From Gracilaria vermiculophylla (Eukaryota; Rhodophyta; Florideophyceae; Gracilariales; Gracilariaceae): a DNA stretch of 64,000 nt. The stretch spans positions 737,612 through 801,611 of the forward strand of contig JAHNZQ020000092.1 of NCBI GenBank assembly GCA_019155205.2. Reading direction: 5' to 3'. Shown here in pieces: positions 9,598-19,153 of the stretch. Numbering within the stretch: position 1 is the first letter of the stretch; each line of letters opens with the position of its first letter. The translations under genes were made by a program, and so were the position numbers. The notes under the pieces are model-generated. The model searched no databases. It had not been told where the DNA came from and saw nothing but the letters and a program-made list of their open reading frames with translations.

Positions 9598-9963
9598 TTA
9601 CTTGTCAAACGATTCTGGGATGCTGCAACCCACATGCTCAACCAACAAGGCGGCTCTGTAGCCTACCACACCCAAAATAATAATCGGAACCCAACCGTAG
9701 TCTACACTGCACCTGTGAAAAATCGTAAGAAGTATTCATGTGCGGTGTCCGTCTCGAAGGCCTCCCCTTGTTATGTTGTGAAGTCGTGAACAAATAATTA
9801 GATTCTAAAGTGAAACGACATAAAGAAAAATGGTCTACGCTGTTGCTAACAAGACAATTATTGTGAATATGATTTATTACCCTGTTTTGGAGGTCGAGAG
9901 GCATAAGCGCCAGCACGTGGAGCATGTACTGGCCAGCAAGTAACGGCAAGGAAAGTAAGCCAT
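9598..9963 (-). CDS. Candidate small two-exon membrane protein
   Basis: Proposed by eye: exon 1 is 9963-9881 (ATG, then a Cys/Leu-rich stretch), intron 9880-9713 (donor GTAATA, acceptor TTTTTCACAG), and exon 2 is 9712-9598. Phases join exactly to give 65 residues. Exon 2 encodes DYGWVPIIILGVVGYRAALL, a hydrophobic span, followed by a short tail ending ESFDK. The frame of exon 1 stays open upstream, so the start may be earlier. I do not recognise the family. The second exon looks coding; the first exon and start are weak. Confidence 0.35.
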
Positions 9964-10243
9964 CCGCCGTTGTTGAGTGTATTGGAGATAGATGATATGA
10001 AGACCGATGTTCGGACTGTATAGCTGTTTAAAGTCAACAGTAACTGCACTTCCGAGCTCAAAAGACAGGAATAACGCCAACAAGTCAAGCTGCAATGCAC
10101 ACATGTAGCAATCGCGTTTGGCCACGGCGAAATGAAGATTTGTTGTCGAACGAATTTTTAGTTTTCAAGACAGCTACTATGGCATCTTTGAAAAAAAGGA
10201 AGAAAGTTTATATGGATGACGCGTTAGTAGGCAGGGAAAGGTA

Positions 10244-10870
10244 TTAAACGGAGTGAACTGGTGAATCGAAGTCCGGTTCCTTTGCTGAAACTCGACAAGC
10301 AGCATGTATTAGACTGAGAATGATTCCGAACAAAGCCCATGACCCAATAATACCAATAGCATTCGTCAGGTACAAAAGAAAGAAGGACACTGCGGCAAAA
10401 GCGATCTTCTTTGAGGTAGCGGTTAGTCGAAGCGGCCCAATGCTGAGGGCATCAACATTGTGCAAAAACATAAAAACGTAAAGCGCCACAATCATAACAA
10501 TACAAAGAAATGAGAACGGATGAACAAGAACACTGGCAGTGGAAAACACCAGGAAACAGAGCAAATAGTTGCTCGAAAAGTAGGTCAGGTTATCGACTAA
10601 TCTCTCCTGCAACTCGGCGGCACTGGCGGGCGGGACAAACTTCTTGCCGTTGAAAAACTCTGCCCATGGCTTGGCGGAGGTCCAAAGCGCGGAAACGTGC
10701 GTTTTGGCGTTCTCGGTGTGCGGTGCAAGAGCCGGTACTGATTTCGAAAGCGCAGTGGACAGCTGCGAGAGAGACGCGATGGACGTCAAGGCGCGCAGCA
10801 CATTTGCTGCGGGAGGGGAGGGGCCATTTGTCTGGGTGGCGGGCAGGGGAGACGGGGCGGAAGCTGGCAT
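10244..10870 (-). CDS. PRA1/YIP3 family membrane protein
   Basis: PRA1 (prenylated Rab acceptor) proteins sit in Golgi/endosomal membranes and help recycle Rab GTPases. From the first in-frame ATG (10870) the product is 208 residues: a Pro/Ala-rich cytoplasmic N-terminus, then the PRA1 region with the characteristic NLTYFSSNYL segment and two hydrophobic hairpins (FLVFSTASVLV to VALYVFMFLHNVD, and IAFAAVSFFLLYLTNAIGII to ALFGIILSLIHAA), ending in a short acidic tail. This domain order and spacing match the family. Single exon, head to head with the DRS1-like helicase across a GC-rich 345-base gap. Confidence 0.85.
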   Translation of the reverse strand: MPASAPSPLPATQTNGPSPPAANVLRALTSIASLSQLSTALSKSVPALAPHTENAKTHVSALWTSAKPWAEFFNGKKFVPPASAAELQERLVDNLTYFSSNYLLCFLVFSTASVLVHPFSFLCIVMIVALYVFMFLHNVDALSIGPLRLTATSKKIAFAAVSFFLLYLTNAIGIIGSWALFGIILSLIHAACRVSAKEPDFDSPVHSV

Positions 10871-11215
10871 TTCGGCGCGACGAAGTGCGAGAAGGAAGGA
10901 GGGGGGTGGGACGGCGCAAGTGGTGGTGGCGAAGGAGTTCGGGGGAATGGACAATGGTAGTAACAGAGGACTGCGGTTGGGGGCGTGTCAGCAGCGGGGC
11001 AGCTGAGGTGCACTCGTATGGCGTGGCAACGCACGGCGGCTGCGGACTAGAGTCCCCGTCACGGCGGCGTCGAGTTTGGCGCAACACGCCCAAAAACATT
11101 TGCCAAAACATTTGCATTGATCCGCGCCACTGCGGGCTGCCGCGAATGTGCTCTACCCTCGACCAACGCTGCCGCAACTAACCACGGCCGCCGTCCCTCG
11201 CGCATCGCCTCCGTA
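10871..11215. promoter_or_regulatory. GC-rich bidirectional promoter region
   Basis: Lies between the start codons of the PRA1 gene (minus) and the DRS1-like gene (plus). Very GC-rich without a clear TATA box, like the divergent gaps near 14.7, 32.5 and 42.1 kb. Role inferred from layout. Confidence 0.45.
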
Positions 11216-13213
11216 ATGGAGGATGCGGACGGCTTCGTGCGAACGCTTCCAGACGCTGCCGACAGCGACTTCTCGGACGATGACGCGTCGCAGCTCATGT
11301 TTGGCTCGGATGACGACGGCGGCGCGGAAGGCGTCTCAGCCTCTTTCTTCGAGGCGCACAAGCCTGCCGCTTGGGATCTCAGCGACGCACGCAAAGAGGC
11401 TGCCTCGCTCAGACCGTTTCAGTCCAGCATTGACGATAAGATTCGTGGCGCGCTTGGAAAGATTGGTGAGCAGAGATCATACCCGCAACGCGATGGGCAT
11501 CATGGCCATGAAGACGCGTCCGATGCACACGAACCAAATGCAAGCGCAGCGGAACCGGCTGACGAGGCGGGGAAATGCGGAGAAGAGCATGGGGATGATG
11601 AGCTCAATGCTCCTGAAGAGCAGCACGCATCCAACCTGAAGAAGGGGCGCAAGCGACTTCGCAAGGAGAAAGCTGCCGCCAAGTCGTTTCAGCAGCTGCA
11701 TTTGTCCAAGCCTTTGCGGAAGGCCGTTGACGTACTGCAGTGGTCGCAGCCCACACCCATACAGGCGAGCGCCATTCCGTATGTGATGGCCGGACGCGAT
11801 GTTTGTGCTAGTGCTGTCACTGGTTCTGGCAAGACTGCCGCCTTCGTACTCCCGGTGTTAGAACGATTATTGCAGGCTGGCATTGACAACTCAACACGCG
11901 TCATTATTTTGCTACCCACTCGTGAGCTTGCTGCTCAGTGTCATGCGGTTGTTCAAAGCCTTGCCAAGTATACCTCAGTCAGGGCTGCCTTAGCTGTTGG
12001 TGGGTTGTCGAACAAAGCACAGGAAGTCGCTTTACGAACCCATCCACACATCATTGTGGCGACGCCGGGTAGGTTAATCGATCACATTAGGAACGCCCAC
12101 AGTTTTTCACTTGATGACATCGAGATCTTGATCATGGATGAGGCTGATCGATTGTTGGAAATGGGATTTCAAGCAGAGGTGCAGCAAATTGTGAGTGCCA
12201 CACCCCCGTCGCGACAAACTCTGTTATTTTCTGCCACCATGAATACGCAACTGAACGCGCTGATCAAACTATCGTTGCGCAACCCCATCAACTTGAACAT
12301 AGACCCCATGTTTAACGTTGCCGAAACTCTTTCACAAGAGTTTGTAAAACTGCGACCAACGTTTGAACGCAACAAGAATGCCTTACTATTTTCACTGGTG
12401 ACGCGAACTTTCAAAACGCGCACCATCGTCTTTTTCCGGCACAAGGTGACTGCCCATCATTTCAAGATTCTTTTCGGGTTGAGTAAGCTCAAGTCGGCGG
12501 AACTGCACGGTAATTTGACACAGGCACAACGTTTGGCGGCGCTTGATGAGTTTAGAAAAGGACTCGTTGACTTTTTGTTGTGCACTGATTTAGCAGCTCG
12601 TGGACTGGATATTGCTGGTGTTGAAACCGTTATCAACTATGACATGCCCACAGAACTGAAGGAATACGTGCATCGAGTTGGTCGTACTGCGCGCGCGGGA
12701 AGTGTCGGAAGAGCTTGTAGTATTGTCTGCATAGGTAACAATGATGAGCGAAAGCTGTTGAAGATTATTGCTAAACGAGCCAAGGGACAGTTGGTGGCGC
12801 GTGTTGTGCCACCTGCTGCGATTGGGAAGTGGAGTGCTTGGCTTGACCGGCTGCAGCCGGCACTGAAGGCTGTTTTGAGAGAGGAAAGGCAGGAGAAGGA
12901 AATGAGGCTTGCAGAAATGGAACTGAATAAAGCTAACAACTTGATGAAGCATTCGGACCAGATCTATGCTCGCCCAGCACGAACTTGGTTCCAGACTGAA
13001 GGCCAAAAACAAGATGAGAAAGTAAAAGCGAGGCGTGAAAAAGGATTGCCTGAAACACGAGATGAGAAGTCGAGACGCTCCTCTCAGCAGAAGAAGGAAG
13101 CAGAGCTGGAACGCAGGAAGAGAAATAGAGAATTGGAGGACAGGGAGGGCACGTATTCCAAGCAACGGGCCGAAGCTCGAATATCGAAACGCAAGAAAAG
13201 GAAACGGAAATAG
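11216..13213 (+). CDS. DRS1: DEAD-box RNA helicase, DDX27/DRS1 type
   Basis: ATP-dependent RNA helicase of large ribosomal subunit assembly in the nucleolus. The 665-residue product starts at ATG 11216 with a long acidic N-terminus and basic stretches, followed by the full motif set: Q motif FQQLHLSKPL..QPTPIQ, TGSGKT, PTRELA, GG, TPGRL, DEAD (about 12140), SAT (about 12232), ELHGNLTQAQR, ARGLD and HRVGRTAR. The FQQLHLSKPLRKAV start and the RLIDHIRN and ELHGNLTQ.QRL stretches match DDX27/DRS1 better than other DEAD subfamilies. The C-terminus is a Lys/Arg/Glu-rich coiled region ending in KRKKRKRK, a nucleolar-type tail. Single exon. Confidence 0.9.
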   Translation: MEDADGFVRTLPDAADSDFSDDDASQLMFGSDDDGGAEGVSASFFEAHKPAAWDLSDARKEAASLRPFQSSIDDKIRGALGKIGEQRSYPQRDGHHGHEDASDAHEPNASAAEPADEAGKCGEEHGDDELNAPEEQHASNLKKGRKRLRKEKAAAKSFQQLHLSKPLRKAVDVLQWSQPTPIQASAIPYVMAGRDVCASAVTGSGKTAAFVLPVLERLLQAGIDNSTRVIILLPTRELAAQCHAVVQSLAKYTSVRAALAVGGLSNKAQEVALRTHPHIIVATPGRLIDHIRNAHSFSLDDIEILIMDEADRLLEMGFQAEVQQIVSATPPSRQTLLFSATMNTQLNALIKLSLRNPINLNIDPMFNVAETLSQEFVKLRPTFERNKNALLFSLVTRTFKTRTIVFFRHKVTAHHFKILFGLSKLKSAELHGNLTQAQRLAALDEFRKGLVDFLLCTDLAARGLDIAGVETVINYDMPTELKEYVHRVGRTARAGSVGRACSIVCIGNNDERKLLKIIAKRAKGQLVARVVPPAAIGKWSAWLDRLQPALKAVLREERQEKEMRLAEMELNKANNLMKHSDQIYARPARTWFQTEGQKQDEKVKARREKGLPETRDEKSRRSSQQKKEAELERRKRNRELEDREGTYSKQRAEARISKRKKRKRK

Positions 13214-13740
13214 TTGCGTGCTACTCCTGCCTTTATTCATCGACTACGAATGCTCGACGGCCAAAACAATTGTCCGTTATCAACTCGCCGGGTTTCGGAA
13301 TGTTCAGGACGATGGTGAATACGACGCGGTTCGCCATGTGACGCCAGGTAATATTCATAAATAGAACGTCAGATCATGCCCACAATGTGATGAGGTACAT
13401 TACATTCGCACTTGATGATTGCAAGACAATCAAGAAACAACCGATGAACGGCGATGAAGTCACTTGCACAGGAGAGCGAAGTTATTGAAGGCAAGTGCAG
13501 GTGGCAAGCACAGATGCCTCAGGCTGGAAAAGACGTGTTATCAATGAAGTGAGATTGCCATAGCGCAGGTGAAATTTACAGGCGAAGTCAAAATTGGTGA
13601 TGTTAGGTAAGTGTCTCCAACTGGCGCAGTCACAGCGGCAGATAGAGGCGGCCGTGAGGATGGTGCGCAGGAGTGCTCCAGACTCGGCGGAAATAAACAA
13701 TAGCACAACTTGTTTAAAAGATGTACTCTCTGAAGGGCAG
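13214..13740. other. Convergent 3' region, no gene seen
   Basis: About 530 bases between the stop codons of the DRS1-like and GID4 genes. Short open frames here are antisense shadows or lack features. Confidence 0.5.
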
Positions 13741-14679
13741 TCAGTTGAAATGATAGTCGGCAAACGAAGCGCCGGAACATGTAGAGTCGGCATTCAGTTG
13801 CAAGCGTTGGTACGGTTGACTGTGCGGATCATAGTAAAAGCCTAGAATGGCACCCGTCAGTCTGTCCATGCACACGTAGTAGAAGCCGGCGATGGTGAGA
13901 TTGCATTCCTCATCGGGACTCACAAAGAATATTTCCTTCCAGCGCATGAAGACATAGCGCAGCTGGGAGAGGTCAATGTCGTCACCACGATCACATTTTA
14001 CGCGTTGGTGCAGAGGGGCGAAGGCGACAAACTTTCGCCAGTGATCAACGTCGTGGTCGACGTCGGCGTCCCACTGGGCGGTCCAGAAGTAATGGTTGCG
14101 GTTGTCGATTATCTGGCCTTCCCAGAAAGTGACGACGGGCGAGACGGCCTTGGGCACATCTAGCGCCTCCATGGAACCGCAAATAGTGCCACGGTTCAAG
14201 TCAAGTCCCTGAATAACGACATTGACGCGCCACTCGTCGGCGCCCTTTGATTGAGAGGAGGATGTGTTAACAGTCTGAGTGCCGGAGAAAGTCTGGCCCA
14301 CGGCGAGAAAAGTGGCGGTGCGGAGGCGGCGAGGTGGAGGGGGGTGGTCGCGGTGGTCGCGTGAGAGCGAATCAGGGGAGGATGGGGAAGTCTCGCCGAC
14401 CAACATGGGGGGGCTGCGGCACGGGGGAGGAAGAGGCGGTGTCAGTTTCGGGTCGGGCAAACGGCGGCGACGCGCCGGAGAGGGGGTGGGGCGCTCCAGG
14501 GTGGAAGGTTGGTGGGGTTCGAGGGGGGGGAGAGGGGGGGAAGGGGTCTGGGACGGGAGAGAACGGGACAGGAGAGCAGAAGAAGGAAGAAGGGCGCGAC
14601 GGGCGGCGGTGACGGAATTGCAGTGGCGGAGCGGGCGCGCGGCTGCGCGCGAGAGCGTGGGGCGCAGGCGCTCAGGCAT
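13741..14679 (-). CDS. GID4: GID4/VID24-type substrate receptor of the GID/CTLH E3 ligase
   Basis: GID4 recognises N-terminal proline (or related) degrons for the GID/CTLH ubiquitin ligase. The best start is ATG 14679, giving 312 residues: a low-complexity Pro/Arg-rich N-terminus of about 120 residues, then the VID24 beta-barrel with landmarks VGQTFSGTQ, VNVVIQGLDLNRGTICGSM, VTFWEGQIID, WTAQWDADVDHDVDHWRKF, YVFMRWKEIFFV and IAGFYYVCMDRLTG. These match human GID4 blocks in order and spacing. An open frame extends further upstream without a better ATG. Single exon; divergent from TRAP-gamma, with only 269 bases between start codons. Confidence 0.9.
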   Translation of the reverse strand: MPERLRPTLSRAAARPLRHCNSVTAARRALLPSSALLSRSLPSQTPSPPLPPLEPHQPSTLERPTPSPARRRRLPDPKLTPPLPPPCRSPPMLVGETSPSSPDSLSRDHRDHPPPPRRLRTATFLAVGQTFSGTQTVNTSSSQSKGADEWRVNVVIQGLDLNRGTICGSMEALDVPKAVSPVVTFWEGQIIDNRNHYFWTAQWDADVDHDVDHWRKFVAFAPLHQRVKCDRGDDIDLSQLRYVFMRWKEIFFVSPDEECNLTIAGFYYVCMDRLTGAILGFYYDPHSQPYQRLQLNADSTCSGASFADYHFN

Positions 14680-14948
14680 GGGGCGGGAGCATCGACACTT
14701 GCTGCGAGACAAGGCGCAGCGGCGCGCGGACGCGGTGCGTGATGGCTGGCGCTGCCGCGCCGTTGCCCGTTGCGTGTGCATCTGGCGTAGCCCTCGACGT
14801 GGAGCCGCTGGAAATCGTGGCCGCGTGTCACGCCGGCCGCACGTCGACGATGGCGGACGTTGGCTCGATTTGGCAGAGCGGATCGGCCAAGCAGTGTGGG
14901 CAAGCAGTAACTCAGAGCGCCTGCAGTTCCTTGCGGAAGCCGTTCGCG

Positions 14949-15470
14949 ATGGCAAACGACGAATTTGAGGGTTTGGTGGAGGACTTTGGGCGCCGGCCGT
15001 CCATTGCGAGGCGCTTGTTATACATTTTCTTCGCTGTCGAGGCCGTAGCAGCCGCTACGCTGTTCTTCGTGCGAGTCTTCCTCATCGATGTGAACGCATC
15101 GCCCGTTACGTTGGTCATTGGCGCTCTGGTATCCGTCGTCATTCTGTCCATGTCGTATCACAATCTGGCCTTCGCGCGCGCCGCTCGTATCCGGCGCACG
15201 GCTGTGCCGCCCACCAGGAGCGCCTACAAGGGGCAGGCAGATGGCTTTGAGAAGGCGAAAGCGCGCTTCGAGGGGCGCATCTCGAGCGCCGCCCTGTGGT
15301 ACTCTTGCGCTTATAACAACGCGCTGTTCATGGTCGTTGCCCCATTTCTCGGGTTGCACATGCTGGCTGACAAGCTCGGCGGAGACTTGAATTTGCTCGT
15401 TTCCGGTGCTGCCGCCGCCTCGTTGGCCTTATTCAATTCCAAGTCCGCTATGAAGGCCATCGGAGAATAA
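14949..15470 (+). CDS. SSR3: Translocon-associated protein subunit gamma (TRAP-gamma/SSR3)
   Basis: Multi-spanning ER membrane subunit of the TRAP complex bound to the Sec61 translocon. From ATG 14949 the product is 173 residues (animal SSR3 is about 185): a short acidic start (ANDEFEGLVEDF), two hydrophobic spans, a basic cytosolic loop, then a second pair of spans beginning WYSCAYNNALFMVVAPF, which aligns with the FSIFYNNTLFLVV block of SSR3. In-frame ATGs at 14742 and elsewhere would add a GC-rich extension that has no counterpart in the family and crowds the divergent GID4 start, so 14949 is preferred. Its stop lies 13 bases from the stop of the convergent next gene. Confidence 0.85.
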   Translation: MANDEFEGLVEDFGRRPSIARRLLYIFFAVEAVAAATLFFVRVFLIDVNASPVTLVIGALVSVVILSMSYHNLAFARAARIRRTAVPPTRSAYKGQADGFEKAKARFEGRISSAALWYSCAYNNALFMVVAPFLGLHMLADKLGGDLNLLVSGAAAASLALFNSKSAMKAIGE

Positions 15471-15483
15471 ATACAACATCTAA

Positions 15484-16368
15484 CTATTCTGAGCGTTCTT
15501 CGGGCTGCTTTTTGCACACTGCCGCGTCTACTGCGCGTGCCAAGTTTCCCACTGCGGGCCCCCCAGCAAAGTAAACCGCCACGATCATCCACGGAATGCC
15601 AAGCACATCCCACTCATTATACGAGTACAAATGCCCAATATTAATCAGCCCAACTTCAAGCATTGGGCCACAAATAGCGGTGAGCGCGCCCATTGTGACC
15701 CCTGCAATGCTGCGATCCATAAAGTACCATTCCAGTATCCCCATCACAGCCAGGATTTGCGCTGCGAGCTGCGGCATTCCGTTCTGCGACAGCGCACCGG
15801 AGAGGTAATAAATGCTACAAAACATACATACAGTTGCTAATGCTTTGGGAACATTCATGTCCTCAGCTACAATGCCTCTGCCAAATATACTGTCAAGCCA
15901 TGTCACGCCATTTGTAATGATCAGCCCCGCCAATATGAACAGAGGCGATGTAAACCACGCCGTCGTGACGTTCATGTTTGCGCCGAACAGACCGAAGCTT
16001 AGTTCAATGGGATGTTTATATTGCAGCACTTCAAACTGCGAGTGATAGTTATCAAGCAATGGACCCAGAACACTTGAAATTCCGCCCATTATCAGTTGTG
16101 TTTTTCCGCACGGAAGGGAAATGCTTCGACTTCTTTTCGTGTGCTCTGCCGCACAACAGGCGATGTTGTTATGGACAACATTTTTGAGAGGCTGACGCAT
16201 CGTGATCTGAAGAGAAGAAATGAACGCTGGTGCTGCATGCCTCTTCAGCTCTCGTCCAACCTGCATGACGCCTGCACGTAGGAACGGGTCGCTTCCAAAC
16301 GTGAGTAGATCCGGAGATTTCTGCTTGACGATTCTCAATTGGGAGCAGCCAATGTATCCGCATGCCAT
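15484..16368 (-). CDS. INSIG-like multi-span membrane protein, probably plastid-targeted
   Basis: The 294-residue product (ATG 16368) has a long Arg/Ser/Cys-containing N-terminus of about 90 residues, suited to a transit peptide, then five or six hydrophobic spans. The C-terminal half contains WYFMDRSIAGVTMGALTA, a glycine/asparagine-rich turn, GIPWMIVAVYFAGGPAVGNLAR. This pattern recalls the last helices of the INSIG fold (a D-R-S motif and GG..VGN.GR). Animal INSIGs bind SREBP cleavage-activating protein and HMG-CoA reductase in the ER; plant and algal relatives are uncharacterised to my knowledge, so no function is claimed. Stop-to-stop distance to TRAP-gamma is only 13 bases, so the two transcripts almost certainly overlap. 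Confidence 0.55.
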   Translation of the reverse strand: MACGYIGCSQLRIVKQKSPDLLTFGSDPFLRAGVMQVGRELKRHAAPAFISSLQITMRQPLKNVVHNNIACCAAEHTKRSRSISLPCGKTQLIMGGISSVLGPLLDNYHSQFEVLQYKHPIELSFGLFGANMNVTTAWFTSPLFILAGLIITNGVTWLDSIFGRGIVAEDMNVPKALATVCMFCSIYYLSGALSQNGMPQLAAQILAVMGILEWYFMDRSIAGVTMGALTAICGPMLEVGLINIGHLYSYNEWDVLGIPWMIVAVYFAGGPAVGNLARAVDAAVCKKQPEERSE

Positions 16369-17139
16369 AAATGTCTGCCACTAGCTAATTAAGTTTACAC
16401 CAACACCAATATCGTTATTTTCTCACAATTTTCTCGCAGAGAGATTACCGAGGTCTGACGTGTGATTCACTAGTGAGATTTAAAAAGGCAAGCGAAACTA
16501 CGTTATCCCTCGTCGCACCTTTATGCTGCACGAAATCAACCTCGTTTAACATCAGCGATCAAAGTACGATATTTGCTTCATCTGGAAACAATGATCCCGG
16601 CGTATGCGTACCTTAACACTGACAGCAAACAAGATGATGACCAACAGCCCGCTCAACAGCTGTTCGACATGCCGATATTACGACATTGTCGTTGGGCCTT
16701 CTAAAGAAAAACATGGACAGGGAAACTGCCCGATAAGTATGACCGCAGCTGCTGACCTTGTGAGATATGAAAATGGCTTAATTCACCCAGAAGGTGACAG
16801 AAACTTTATAGCCTCTTGTTCACAGAAACTGATTCCGCAACCATATTTCGAACCGAAGACATGAGACCACCTTAAAATCCTGCAAAGGTCGTACATCCAT
16901 CGCAGCAAACACCCAAATCTCAAGTGGACTTCGCAACCCCCTTTGTTGTGACTCAGCAACCGTCGTTGACACATGCAAGAGCCAGGTGCTGCGTCCACAC
17001 TTCAGACGACAGCTAGCAGCTCAAACGGTGAAAACCATATCCTTTTGGTGTACAGCAGTTTTTTTCCCAAGGGTGGTTCATCATCGGCACAAAAAGAAGC
17101 ACGAAAGATATGATATTTGAGTTCACTATATACCTCGGC

Positions 17140-17181
<42 letters not shown>

Positions 17182-17470
17182 TAATGGTACACTTGGTGTT
17201 GTGGGTGGCTATAATAACTGTGGGCGAAAATATGCACACTGATCATTACCTTCGAAAATTTGTTCTTTCCCGTCAACTCCTACCATATCGACCACATCCC
17301 ACTAAATCACCCTTATTCTCCCCAAGTCTTACCTTAGGACCCTTGTAGATGTTACCCCGTTTGCAACATCAGACTCGCCAGCCATCCTGCGGCTATTACA
17401 TTAGCCTATTAAATCTGGGAGTCTCAGATAGTGTTATAAAATGTACGAAGATGGATCAGAGTTCCGAAAG
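16369..17470. other. AT-rich intergenic stretch
   Basis: No gene is recognised in 1.1 kb. A frame of 86 codons starts at 16604 and a 37-codon one at about 16590 on the plus strand; neither shows a family signature. An (AT)n tract lies at 17141-17182. Confidence 0.5.
17141..17182. repeat. (TA)n microsatellite followed by a T run
   Basis: About 16 uninterrupted TA units at 17141-17173, followed by about ten T. Seen directly. Confidence 0.95.
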
Positions 17471-19153
17471 CTATTCAACATTTCTTGGTACCATCTGAAT
17501 TCCACACACACGCCACAGGCGTACTCTGTTTATATCTTTCTTGCCAAGCTTTGGGATTACTCCGAATGTTTGCTCTGCCCACTCATTGGCCACCGCAACC
17601 ATCTTCGCTTTACTCCATCCGATCTTTCTTCGAAGAGTATTATGAAATGCAAGCCATGATACGTATGCTTTTCTGGCAGCCTTTTCATCAACAACCTTGG
17701 TTCGCAGTTTCTTTCCGTCAGGCACGACAATTTCTTCACGTTGAAGTTGAAGACCAAATCCGCTCTCCGCTTTCGTGACCGTCTGGAACTCGTCTTCGCC
17801 GAGTAGCATCACACTCAGTCGCTCGTTGCTTTCTTTCTGTGCCAGGAGGCCGATGCGTCTGAAGTACTGATCTTTTTGATTGGGCATATCCATGTGCACC
17901 ACACAGTCGATGCGGGGCAAGTTTGTGCACGTAGCAAGTGTATCTGACGCAAATATAACTGCTCGTTCAGATTCATAGAAAACCTGCAGACCTCTTTGGC
18001 GATTCGCAATCGTTGTTTGTGAATGAATGTCTATAACATTCATACCTCGTTCGCGACAAAGACTTGCGTAACATTCAATAATTCTAGCTGCAGGGAAGAA
18101 TACAATCATCTTGAAAACACCAGACCTCTGATATGCGCTTTTCGTCATCCTCATCAACTCCTTGAGTCGCTGTCTGGGAGAACCCACCCGAGCTCTTTGG
18201 TTCACTAAGCTGTAGTCAACCTGGACGAACAATTCTTCTTTAGTCATCAGTTGCACCTCTTCCTTCGATTGTAGAGACCATTCCACTACTTCGTGCTTTT
18301 CTCGGACAAGAGACATCGCAATGTCCCTGAGTTTGCCTTCGTGTGGCCTTGGTTCCATAAGAACATTCTTGCGACGGTTTGTGTCTGGTAGTTTGTCCAA
18401 AAGCTTTCGTAGATTTCCAAGAGCTCCAGTGGAAACAATACGCGTGAGGTCTACAACCATGAAAAACTGGACCCTCTTTAGCCATGGTGGTCCGTGGGCA
18501 TTCTGTATGAATTGCTTGACGGCACCTCTTGGAGTGGCAATGACAATGACGGCTCTCTTTGAGGAATTTGCATTCATTGCAGCATGTTTCCAACTCCCAT
18601 AGCCTTCGCCTGCAGCTACAATCACTTTGAAGCCACCTCGCAGCTCCGCTTCCGCCGCTGCAAGCAGCGCGGCGTCGCGCGTGGGCACGATGATGAATGC
18701 ATGTTCACCTCGTTCTCTCCCAGAGAGTGCAGTTAAAATCTTTCCCTGGAGACCGGCGCCAATGACGAGAACGTCACGGCGGGATCGTAGTGTTGCGCGA
18801 ACCGCACGCGCTTCTGGACCATTAGGAACAGGGGAAATGAAAGGGGTAATGTGGGCGTCTCCTATTTCAGCGGGAAGTGGAGTGGGCGGTCGTTTGCTCA
18901 CTGGGGCAGGAGGTTTTGGGCGTCTCTTGAGGTGAAGCGGCCGACGGCATGTCCACTTTGGCGGGATTGGCTTTGATGGTGACACTGAGTGAAAGGGATA
19001 TACTGTTGGGGCTATGAGAGGACGGGACTGCAAAAACGCTGTTGGTTTACGAGCAAGCAATGGATCTCCCATGCCAGGATCGCATCTTGCGACTCTCATG
19101 TTTCCGGCTTTCTTGTCACTGTTTATCAGATTGATCGCAACATCAGAAATCAT
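17471..19153 (-). CDS. DEAD-box-derived protein with all catalytic motifs lost (pseudo-helicase)
   Basis: From ATG 19153 the product is 560 residues with a basic, Pro-rich, organelle-targeting-like N-terminus. The two RecA-like domains of a DEAD-box helicase can be followed, but the motifs are eroded: the P-loop position reads IGAGLQGKI instead of TGxGKT, DEAD reads DLTR, the SAT position reads MEPRP, motif V reads LATCTNLPRID, and motif VI reads FRRIGLLAQ in place of HRxGRxxR. PTRD and ATPRG remain. The C-terminal block (YVSWLAFHN, then GWSKAKMVAVANEWAEQTFG and IPKLGKKDINR) matches the extension of MSS116/plant RH31-type organelle helicases. The frame is intact over 1.68 kb, so it is probably an expressed protein without ATPase activity, not a pseudogene. 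Single exon. Confidence 0.75.
   Translation of the reverse strand: MISDVAINLINSDKKAGNMRVARCDPGMGDPLLARKPTAFLQSRPLIAPTVYPFHSVSPSKPIPPKWTCRRPLHLKRRPKPPAPVSKRPPTPLPAEIGDAHITPFISPVPNGPEARAVRATLRSRRDVLVIGAGLQGKILTALSGRERGEHAFIIVPTRDAALLAAAEAELRGGFKVIVAAGEGYGSWKHAAMNANSSKRAVIVIATPRGAVKQFIQNAHGPPWLKRVQFFMVVDLTRIVSTGALGNLRKLLDKLPDTNRRKNVLMEPRPHEGKLRDIAMSLVREKHEVVEWSLQSKEEVQLMTKEELFVQVDYSLVNQRARVGSPRQRLKELMRMTKSAYQRSGVFKMIVFFPAARIIECYASLCRERGMNVIDIHSQTTIANRQRGLQVFYESERAVIFASDTLATCTNLPRIDCVVHMDMPNQKDQYFRRIGLLAQKESNERLSVMLLGEDEFQTVTKAESGFGLQLQREEIVVPDGKKLRTKVVDEKAARKAYVSWLAFHNTLRRKIGWSKAKMVAVANEWAEQTFGVIPKLGKKDINRVRLWRVCGIQMVPRNVE

Noticed and set aside
14279..14968. 229-codon Arg/Gly-rich frame on the plus strand over GID4
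   Set aside because: A GC-rich shadow of the GID4 N-terminal coding region; composition is low-complexity and there is no domain.
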